Shown: positions 57,888 to 64,000 of the stretch, piece after piece
Layout: every line of letters starts with the position of its first letter
Position numbering within the stretch: the stretch's first letter is position 1
Assembly (NCBI RefSeq): GCF_012985465.1
Contig: NZ_JAAQWN010000005.1
Location: 372,001 to 436,000 of the forward strand
Length of the DNA stretch: 64,000 bases
Reading direction: 5' to 3'
Origin: Pseudomonas sp. WS 5079
GTDB lineage: Bacteria > Pseudomonadota > Gammaproteobacteria > Pseudomonadales > Pseudomonadaceae
Translations under genes and position numbers: made by a program
The notes under the pieces: generated by a model
The model's input: only the letters and a program-made list of their open reading frames with translations
Told to the model about the DNA's origin: nothing
The model's database searches: none

Positions 57888-58052
57888 TCAGCCCGAAATG
57901 CCAACGCCCGGCGGTGATACGAGTGCGTACACCGGGGTGCTACTGACAGGTGGGGGGTAATGACTGATCTGCACAGGCTGCTGATTCCCGCACGGCACGA
58001 CCGCAGCGTTGACCGCTGAATCGACTACCGCTATGCGTGGGGAAGCAGGCAT
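57888..58052 (-). CDS. Doubtful small ORF of 54 residues
   Basis: Begins MPASPRIAVVDSAVNAAVVP and continues with a proline- and serine-rich stretch (PPPVSSTPVYALVSPPGVG). There is no good Shine-Dalgarno and no family recognised. Listed because nothing else explains the 440-base gap between 57791 and 58237; treat as uncertain. Confidence 0.25.
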   Translation of the reverse strand: MPASPRIAVVDSAVNAAVVPCGNQQPVQISHYPPPVSSTPVYALVSPPGVGISG

Positions 58053-58236
58053 GGGCTGATCTTTTTTGAAGGGATGAAAGGTGCTGCTAAACACCTGGCG
58101 CCGACTATAACCAGCCGCTGACACGCTTTGCAATGGCTTTGCCAAAAGGCCAGTAAGGACATGTTGAAAAACCACCTCTAGCCTTGGGAAAACCCAACGC
58201 CCTCCGCTTCAGGAGGCTCTCGACTCATGACCGCCA

Positions 58237-58785
58237 ATGCCAAAAAAACGCGACCCCTTGCGATACCAGCTCTACCGATCAAAAGCCTTACGCCTTGTGA
58301 ATGCATCGACTCAACAGTGGTACAAAAACCTGAAACACACCGCCGCCCAAGGCACAGAGATCGACTTAACCCATGTCCGTTTTGAATTGATCGACAGCCA
58401 TGCATTGGCTGCCTATCAGGGCTGGGCAGCAGACTCTCACTTCTCATGGGACGAGGTTGCGACGTGGAAAGGCCGTGAACCGATGGCGTTCGATTTGTCC
58501 CTCTGGTACGAAGAGGAACTCTGTGGGCTGTGCTTTGCCAATCCCAATCAAAGCCGATTGCGGATCAAGGTCATCCGCCTGGAGGGAAGACCTGGAAAAT
58601 CCCACCCGTTGAAAAGCCGCATAGCATCACTGACGATGATTGCCATCGACCATTACGCGAGAATCATTGGCAGCCAATGGATAGAAATTCAGGAGCCCGC
58701 ACCCGGTGCTATTGCCCTCTATCAAAACCTGGGCTTTGACTTCGATTCACGGGGCAGGCTTGTGATAGCGGTAGAGAACGAATAG
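58237..58785 (+). CDS. GNAT-family N-acetyltransferase
   Basis: 182 residues. The C-terminal PAPGAIALYQNLGFDFDSRG is the typical acetyl-CoA-binding end of GNAT enzymes; the N-terminal part (PKKRDPLRYQLYRSKALRLV) is lysine/arginine-rich. GC content is visibly lower than in the neighbours, suggesting it was acquired. A small ORF follows 42 bases downstream. AGGAGG at 58209-58215 is unusually far from the ATG (about 20 bases). Substrate unknown. Confidence 0.75.
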   Translation: MPKKRDPLRYQLYRSKALRLVNASTQQWYKNLKHTAAQGTEIDLTHVRFELIDSHALAAYQGWAADSHFSWDEVATWKGREPMAFDLSLWYEEELCGLCFANPNQSRLRIKVIRLEGRPGKSHPLKSRIASLTMIAIDHYARIIGSQWIEIQEPAPGAIALYQNLGFDFDSRGRLVIAVENE

Positions 58786-58827
58786 CATCAAAAACATGTT
58801 CAATTAATGATCAATTGTGGAGGCTGC

Positions 58828-58992
58828 ATGGGAGAACTTATTAAAAAACCCGTCGCCCGAAAAGCGTCGTCCAAGGCCCGCCAGGAACCTAAAAACACTG
58901 TACTGACTGCCAATCAGCGCCGTTTTCTAAACGCGGCCATGGCCGGCAACGTTGAAGAACCAAGCCTTTTGGCGGGTCACCCGGAAAAATAA
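58828..58992 (+). CDS. Small basic protein of 54 residues, function unknown
   Basis: Begins MGELIKKPVARKASSKARQE, basic and probably disordered, followed by PKNTVLTANQRRFLNAAMAG and a short tail. GGAGG lies four bases before the ATG, supporting translation. It immediately follows the GNAT gene and shares its lower GC; a bidirectional terminator follows. No family recognised. Confidence 0.6.
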   Translation: MGELIKKPVARKASSKARQEPKNTVLTANQRRFLNAAMAGNVEEPSLLAGHPEK

Positions 58993-59002
58993 AAGTCATA
59001 AA

Positions 59003-59030
59003 AAAACCGCTCATACGAGCGGTTTTTTTT
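59003..59030. terminator. Bidirectional intrinsic terminator
   Basis: ACCGCTC-ATAC-GAGCGGT at 59006-59023 with A-run before and T-run after, between the small-protein gene and the convergent lpxO. Confidence 0.85.
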
Positions 59031-59037
59031 GAACCCA

Positions 59038-59976
59038 TCAGCCAAATAACCAATACACCAACGCCACAACCACCACCGCCGCCAGCACCGGCCGCATGAT
59101 GCGATAGGCTTTGGGGTGCTTGCGCTTCCACTGCTTGACCACCCCACTGAAACGATCACTGAAGCTCTTGCTCCAGGCATAGGCTTGGTTGATCCCGCCC
59201 ACGCGCTCGTCATCCAGGTTCTGCGGCGCGGTTGCGCGGCCCAATTGGGCACTGACCCAGCGATTGACGCGAGTCATCAACCGGTTGCTCAGTGGCCGCT
59301 CGATGTCACAGAACAAAATCACCCGGGTCTTCTCGGTTTCGTTCTTCACCCAGTGCACGTAGGTTTCGTCGAACATCACGTCTTCGCCATCGCGCCAGGC
59401 GTAGACCTGGCCATCGACGAAAATGCGGCAGTCGTCGGAGTTGGGCGTCGACAACCCCAAGTGATACCGCAGGGAGCCGGCAAACGGGTCGCGATGGGGG
59501 TTGAGGTGGCTACCGCCCGGCAACAGCGCGAACATGGCGCCCTTGACGTTGGGAATGCTGCTGACCAGGGCCACGGTCTTGGGGCACAGCAACTCGGCCG
59601 ATGGCAGCGGTTTGTCGTACCACTTGAGGTAGAAGCGCTTCCAGCCCTTCTTGAAGAACGAGCCAAACCCGGCATCGTTGTTCTTCTCGGCAGCGCGGAT
59701 ATAGCCTTCGTCGAACAGGTGCATGGCCTCCTCGCGGATCACCTCCCAGTTGTCCTTGAGCACATCCAGTTCCGGGAACTTGCTGCGATCCAGGTAGGGC
59801 TTGGACGGTACAGCCGAGAAGATGTACATCAACGCGTTGTACGGGGCGAACAGCGCCGAATGGTTGACGAACTGGCGCAGCACCGGCAAACGCGCCTTGC
59901 CGCGCAAATGCACGTAGAGCGTACTGCCGATAAACAGCAACAGCACCGACAGCTTGGCGGCCAAAGAAAAGGTCAT
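59038..59976 (-). CDS. lpxO: Lipid A hydroxylase LpxO (aspartyl/asparaginyl beta-hydroxylase family)
   Basis: 312 residues. An N-terminal membrane helix (MTFSLAAKLSVLLLFIGSTL) and a C-terminal hydrophobic helix (AYRIMRPVLAAVVVVALVYW) frame the catalytic domain. HLNPHRDPFAGSLRYHLGLS contains the H-x-D iron ligands and FDETYVHWVKNETEKTRVIL the distal His and 2-oxoglutarate Arg. LpxO hydroxylates the secondary fatty acyl chain of lipid A at the inner membrane. The start has AGGAGTTGC upstream; a longer frame beginning 45 codons earlier is not supported. Confidence 0.88.
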   Translation of the reverse strand: MTFSLAAKLSVLLLFIGSTLYVHLRGKARLPVLRQFVNHSALFAPYNALMYIFSAVPSKPYLDRSKFPELDVLKDNWEVIREEAMHLFDEGYIRAAEKNNDAGFGSFFKKGWKRFYLKWYDKPLPSAELLCPKTVALVSSIPNVKGAMFALLPGGSHLNPHRDPFAGSLRYHLGLSTPNSDDCRIFVDGQVYAWRDGEDVMFDETYVHWVKNETEKTRVILFCDIERPLSNRLMTRVNRWVSAQLGRATAPQNLDDERVGGINQAYAWSKSFSDRFSGVVKQWKRKHPKAYRIMRPVLAAVVVVALVYWLFG

Positions 59977-60182
59977 GCAGCAACTCCTGGAAATAGCCTC
60001 CCGGCAGCGGGAAACCAGACATAGCAGCCGGCCATGATAAACACTCCGGGCCGGAGGAAAAACCCGCGTCATCCAACAATCCGTTTTAAGGGGCGCGCGG
60101 CGAGCAATCAATTATGCATAAGGGGCATAAAACCGGGCTGATATGGATCAACCCGACTCCCCTGGAACGGCACCTACCAGGG

Positions 60183-61157
60183 TCAGGCCTGGTTTTCCTG
60201 GTCGGTGAACAGATCGCTGAACAACATACTCGACAAGTAACGCTCGCCGGAGTCCGGCAGGATCACCACGATAGTCTTGCCCTGCATTTCCGGTTTCTCG
60301 GCCAGGCGCACCGCAACGGCCATCGCCGCGCCACAGGAGATCCCGCACAGGATGCCCTCTTCCTGCATCAAGCGCAGGGCCATGGCCTTGGATTCCTCGT
60401 CACTGGCCAACTCCACCCGGTCGACCATCGACAGGTCGAGGTTCTTCGGCACAAAACCGGCACCAATGCCCTGGATCTTGTGGGGGCTGGGCTTGATTTC
60501 TTCACCGGCCAACGCCTGGGTAATCACCGGCGAGCTGATGGGCTCCACCGCCACCGAAAGGATCGGCTTGCCCGCCGTGTTCTTGATATAGCGCGACACG
60601 CCCGTGATCGTCCCACCCGTGCCGACGCCCGCCACCAGTACATCCACCGCGCCATCGGTGTCATTCCAGATTTCCGGGCCAGTGGTTTTCTCATGGATGG
60701 CCGGGTTGGCCGGGTTGTCGAACTGCGCCGGCATGAAATAGGTCGCCGGGTCGCTGGCGAGGATTTCGCCGGCTTTCTCGATCGCGCCTTTCATGCCCTT
60801 GGCCGGCTCGGTCAGCACCAGTTCGGCGCCCAGGGCCTTGAGCACCTTGCGCCGCTCGATACTCATGGACGCAGGCATAGTCAGCAACAATTTGTAGCCA
60901 CGGGCGGCGGCGACAAAGGCCAGGCCAATCCCCGTGTTGCCCGAGGTCGGTTCAACGATGGTCATGCCTGGCTTGAGTTTGCCGCTGCTTTCCGCATCCC
61001 AGATCATGCTCGCGCCAATCCGGCACTTCACCGAATACCCAGGGTTACGCCCTTCGATCTTGGCCAGGATGGTCACGCCACGGGGCGCGATACGGTTGAT
61101 CTGAACCAGGGGCGTGTTACCGATGGAGTGCGCGTTATCTGCAAAAATGCGGCTCAT
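60183..61157 (-). CDS. cysK: Cysteine synthase A (O-acetylserine sulfhydrylase A) CysK
   Basis: 324 residues. The PLP lysine is in [20 protein letters not shown] and the substrate loop is [20 protein letters not shown]. Longer than CysM at 4004-4906 and with the usual CysK start [20 protein letters not shown]. It makes cysteine from O-acetylserine and sulfide in the cytoplasm. The start at 61157 was preferred over an ATG 19 codons upstream by family. Confidence 0.93.
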   Translation of the reverse strand: MSRIFADNAHSIGNTPLVQINRIAPRGVTILAKIEGRNPGYSVKCRIGASMIWDAESSGKLKPGMTIVEPTSGNTGIGLAFVAAARGYKLLLTMPASMSIERRKVLKALGAELVLTEPAKGMKGAIEKAGEILASDPATYFMPAQFDNPANPAIHEKTTGPEIWNDTDGAVDVLVAGVGTGGTITGVSRYIKNTAGKPILSVAVEPISSPVITQALAGEEIKPSPHKIQGIGAGFVPKNLDLSMVDRVELASDEESKAMALRLMQEEGILCGISCGAAMAVAVRLAEKPEMQGKTIVVILPDSGERYLSSMLFSDLFTDQENQA

Positions 61158-61282
61158 GGCGGGGTCCTTTAGGCAGTTTTCATGAAGGCAACAAGGGTAT
61201 GCCTCGTACTCCAAGGCGTCCAGTCGAGGAACGTTGCCGCTGCCGGCGTAGTCAACCGCCTATACACAGGGAGGAAAAACCT

Positions 61283-62359
61283 ATGAAGCGTCGCTACAGT
61301 TGGCCGATATGGACGGTCGCCGGGCTGGTGGTCGTGCTGGTGGCACTGGACATCGCACTGCCCTACCTGGTGCGCAACTACCTCAATGAAAAACTCGCCG
61401 ACATGGGCGACTACCGTGGCCAAGTGACGGACGTAGACCTGGCCCTGTGGCGCGGCGCGTACCGGATCAATGGCCTGCAGATCGTCAAGGTCGACGGCAA
61501 GGTGCCCGTACCGTTCGTCAAGGCGCCGGTCATTGATCTGTCAGTGAGCTGGCATTCCTTGTGGTATGACCATGCGGTGGTGGCCCAAGTGCAATTCGTC
61601 AAGCCAGAGCTCAACTTCGTCGACGGTGGCGCCAACAAACAGGCATCCCAGACCGGTCGTGGCACCGACTGGCGGGCGCAACTGGGCAAACTGCTGCCCA
61701 TCACCCTCAACGAAGTGCGCATCGACGACGGCAAGATTGCCTTCCATAACTTCAACTCCAAACCGCCGGTTAACATCGGGGCCACCCAGGTCAACGCCAG
61801 TTTCTACAACCTGACCAATGTGGTGGACGTCGAAGGCAAGCGCGATGCGCGCTTTGACGGCAAAGCCCTGTTGCTTGGGCATGCGCCGCTGGAAGCCAGC
61901 GCGACTTTCGACCCGCTGAGCAACTTTGAAGACTTCGAGTTCCGCTTTCGCGCCCGCGATATCCAGCTCAAGCGCATGAACGACTTCGCCTCGGCCTACG
62001 GCAAGTTCGACTTCAATGCCGGCACCGGCGACGTGGTAATCGAGGCCCAGGCCGAGAAAGCCCAACTGACCGGCTATATCAAGCCACTGTTGCGGGATGT
62101 GGAAGTCTTCGACTGGCAACAGGATGTGCAGAACAAGGACAAGGGGATTTTCCGCTCGATCTGGGAGGCCGTGGTCGGCGCCAGCGAAACCGTGCTGAAG
62201 AACCAGAGCAAAAACCAGTTCGCCACTCGGGTCGAGCTCAGTGGCAGCGTTCACCAGCAAGATATCAGCGCGTTCCAGGCGTTTTTGCAGATTTTGCGCA
62301 ATGGTTTCGTCCAGGCGTTCAGTGCCCGCTACGAACAACCCAAACCCAGCGCCGATTGA
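61283..62359 (+). CDS. DUF748 domain protein, AsmA-like envelope protein
   Basis: 358 residues. An N-terminal membrane anchor (about 6-26, WPIWTVAGLVVVLVALDIAL) is followed by a periplasmic beta-rich domain with DVDLALWRGAYRINGLQIVK and PITLNEVRIDDGKIAFHNFN, the DUF748 pattern found in AsmA-like proteins thought to carry lipids across the periplasm. GGGAGG precedes the ATG at 61283. Function is inference. Confidence 0.75.
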   Translation: MKRRYSWPIWTVAGLVVVLVALDIALPYLVRNYLNEKLADMGDYRGQVTDVDLALWRGAYRINGLQIVKVDGKVPVPFVKAPVIDLSVSWHSLWYDHAVVAQVQFVKPELNFVDGGANKQASQTGRGTDWRAQLGKLLPITLNEVRIDDGKIAFHNFNSKPPVNIGATQVNASFYNLTNVVDVEGKRDARFDGKALLLGHAPLEASATFDPLSNFEDFEFRFRARDIQLKRMNDFASAYGKFDFNAGTGDVVIEAQAEKAQLTGYIKPLLRDVEVFDWQQDVQNKDKGIFRSIWEAVVGASETVLKNQSKNQFATRVELSGSVHQQDISAFQAFLQILRNGFVQAFSARYEQPKPSAD

Positions 62360-62476
62360 ACCTGGCGTGACTGGTCATTCAGAGACTGAATAACCCGTCT
62401 GCGTTCACAGTCACCGGGGCTGCGCGCTATAGTCGCAGGCATGCTGACTACCGGCGTCATGTTCGAGGATTGAGAA

Positions 62477-63322
62477 ATGAAGTTCGAAGGCACCCAGGCC
62501 TACGTTGCCACCGATGACCTGAAATTGGCCGTCAACGCTGCCATCACGCTGGAGCGCCCGCTGCTGGTCAAGGGCGAACCGGGTACCGGCAAGACCATGC
62601 TCGCCGAACAACTGGCCGAATCGTTCGGCGCGCGGTTGATTACCTGGCACATCAAGTCCACCACCAAGGCGCACCAGGGCCTGTATGAATACGATGCGGT
62701 CAGCCGCCTGCGCGACTCGCAGCTGGGTGTGGACAAGGTCCATGACGTGCGCAACTACCTGAAAAAAGGCAAGTTGTGGGAGGCTTTCGAGTCCGAAGAG
62801 CGGGTGATCCTGCTGATCGACGAGATCGACAAGGCCGATATCGAGTTCCCCAACGACCTGCTGCAAGAACTCGACAAGATGGAGTTCTACGTCTACGAAA
62901 TCGACGAGACCATCAAGGCCAAGAAACGCCCGATCATCATCATTACCTCCAACAACGAGAAAGAGCTGCCAGACGCGTTCCTGCGTCGCTGCTTCTTCCA
63001 CTACATCGCCTTCCCCGACCGCACCACCCTGCAAAAAATCGTCGACGTGCACTACCCCGACATCAAGAAAGACCTGGTCAGCGAAGCGCTGGACGTGTTC
63101 TTCGACGTGCGCAAGGTGCCGGGCCTGAAGAAAAAGCCCTCCACCTCCGAACTGGTGGACTGGCTCAAGCTGCTGATGGCCGACAATATTGGCGAGGCGG
63201 TGCTGCGCGAGCGTGATCCGACCAAGGCCATCCCGCCACTGGCCGGCGCCCTGGTGAAAAACGAGCAGGATGTGCAACTGCTTGAGCGCCTGGCGTTCAT
63301 GAGCCGTCGCGGCACTCGATAA
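62477..63322 (+). CDS. MoxR-family AAA+ ATPase
   Basis: 281 residues. Walker A GEPGTGKTMLAEQLAESFG, Walker B ILLIDEIDKADIEFPNDLLQ, sensor 1 (IIIITSNNEKELPDAFLRR) and a C-terminal lid domain. MoxR ATPases act as chaperones with VWA partners to assemble metal or protein complexes; the VWA gene starts 12 bases downstream, completing the usual pair. Confidence 0.88.
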   Translation: MKFEGTQAYVATDDLKLAVNAAITLERPLLVKGEPGTGKTMLAEQLAESFGARLITWHIKSTTKAHQGLYEYDAVSRLRDSQLGVDKVHDVRNYLKKGKLWEAFESEERVILLIDEIDKADIEFPNDLLQELDKMEFYVYEIDETIKAKKRPIIIITSNNEKELPDAFLRRCFFHYIAFPDRTTLQKIVDVHYPDIKKDLVSEALDVFFDVRKVPGLKKKPSTSELVDWLKLLMADNIGEAVLRERDPTKAIPPLAGALVKNEQDVQLLERLAFMSRRGTR

Positions 63323-63333
63323 GGGCTTTTGCC

Positions 63334-64000
63334 ATGCTGCTCAACCTGTTCAATGAAATGCGTGCAGCCAAGGTGCCGGTCTCGGTGCGTGAGCTGTTGG
63401 ACTTGATCAACGCCCTGAAACAACGGGTGACCTTCGCCGACATGGACGAGTTCTACTACTTGTCCCGGGCGATCCTGGTGAAGGACGAGCGCCATTTCGA
63501 CAAGTTCGACCGGGCCTTTGGGGCCTACTTCAACGGCCTGGAAAAACTCGACGATCACCTGCAGGCGCTGATTCCCGAAGACTGGCTGCGCAAGGAGTTC
63601 GAGCGTTCGCTGAGCGATGAAGAGCGCGCGCAGATCCAATCCCTGGGCGGCCTGGACAAGCTGATCGAAGAGTTCAAGAAACGCCTGGAAGAACAAAAGG
63701 AACGCCACGCCGGCGGCAACAAGTGGATCGGTACTGGCGGTACCAGCCCGTTCGGTTCCGGCGGTTTCAACCCCGAGGGCATTCGCGTGGGCGATGCCGG
63801 CAAGCGCCAGGGCAAGGCGGTCAAGGTCTGGGACCAGCGCGAGTACAAAAACCTCGATGACTCGGTGGAGCTGGGCACACGCAATATCAAGGTGGCCCTG
63901 CGCCGCCTGCGCAAATTTGCGCGCCAAGGGGCCGCCGAGGAGCTGGATATCGACGGCACTATCGACCACACCGCCCGCGACGCCGGCCTGCTGAATATTC
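63334..64000 (+). CDS. VWA domain protein, CoxE-like (N-terminal part, cut by window edge)
   Basis: The visible 222 codons start MLLNLFNEMRAAKVPVSVRE and are helical and charged (IEEFKKRLEEQKERHAGGNK), followed by a glycine-rich hinge (GGNKWIGTGGTSPFGSGGFN). The VWA metal site would lie beyond the window. It is the usual partner of the MoxR ATPase just upstream. Confidence 0.85.
   Translation, partial: MLLNLFNEMRAAKVPVSVRELLDLINALKQRVTFADMDEFYYLSRAILVKDERHFDKFDRAFGAYFNGLEKLDDHLQALIPEDWLRKEFERSLSDEERAQIQSLGGLDKLIEEFKKRLEEQKERHAGGNKWIGTGGTSPFGSGGFNPEGIRVGDAGKRQGKAVKVWDQREYKNLDDSVELGTRNIKVALRRLRKFARQGAAEELDIDGTIDHTARDAGLLNI

Noticed and set aside
58227..58400. Alternative ATG frame overlapping the start of the GNAT gene
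   Set aside because: Although AGGAGG is well placed for it, the frame gives no family-like sequence, whereas the frame from 58237 encodes a GNAT enzyme. A frameshift between the two is possible but not shown.
1..64000. tRNA, rRNA, insertion sequence, prophage or integrase
   Set aside because: Looked for cloverleaf and CCA-type ends, transposase and integrase motifs and phage structural genes; none seen by eye. A proper tRNA and IS search was not possible here.

Overview
The window reads as a chromosomal segment of a fluorescens-group Pseudomonas. The evidence is high GC with strong GC3 bias (long antisense open frames shadow most genes), several REP/REPIN palindromes of the kind found in fluorescent pseudomonads, and typical Pseudomonas genes (LapA-type adhesin with its own type I exporter, GbuA-like ureohydrolase, CopA/CopB, OprP/OprO-like porin, PA3286-like FabH beside an ECF sigma factor, AceK, LpxO). 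No rRNA, tRNA, CRISPR array, prophage or insertion sequence was recognised.

Layout. 1-4.9 kb, minus strand: start of mazG, relA (stringent response), rlmD and cysM. 5.1-18.4 kb: a giant RTX adhesin gene on the minus strand, divergent from its type I secretion genes (outer-membrane, ABC and membrane-fusion components). The adhesin has an N-terminal retention module with two TAAG sites that look like LapG cleavage sites, five full 246-residue repeats, a von Willebrand A domain and C-terminal RTX repeats. In this sequence it carries a +1 frameshift near base 11156. 18.5-25.7 kb: DTW-domain protein, a LysR regulator divergent from a guanidinobutyrase-like ureohydrolase and a sodium:solute symporter, a 40-codon ORF, a second LysR regulator divergent from a YbfB-type MFS transporter, and DUF2177. 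25.7-32.5 kb: CvfB, a 59-residue protein, TorF-type porin, DUF6279 lipoprotein, copA-copB and small proteins. 32.5-44.0 kb: DEAD-box helicase, YbdG-like channel, YigM-like transporter, azoR, a third LysR regulator with an alpha/beta hydrolase, exported cyclophilin, ABC exporter, aqpZ and a FemAB/GNAT-like protein. 44.1-53.9 kb, minus strand: OprP/OprO-like porin, ECF sigma and zinc-finger anti-sigma factor, FabH-like synthase, hrpA and aceK. 54.3-64 kb: chemoreceptor, two convergent DMT transporters, a lower-GC GNAT plus small-protein pair, lpxO, cysK, a DUF748 protein, and a MoxR ATPase followed by the start of a VWA protein.

How the genes work together. The adhesin and its exporter form one self-contained biofilm module; lapD and lapG are not in the window, so release control would act from elsewhere. 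The two divergent LysR-target pairs each have clear palindromes in the shared promoter region. cysM and cysK give two O-acetylserine sulfhydrylases about 55 kb apart. The FabH-like, sigma and anti-sigma genes are closely spaced on one strand and end at one terminator, which suggests an operon. The most unusual features are the frameshifted repeat-rich adhesin with a doubled TAAG site, and several small proteins with no recognised function.
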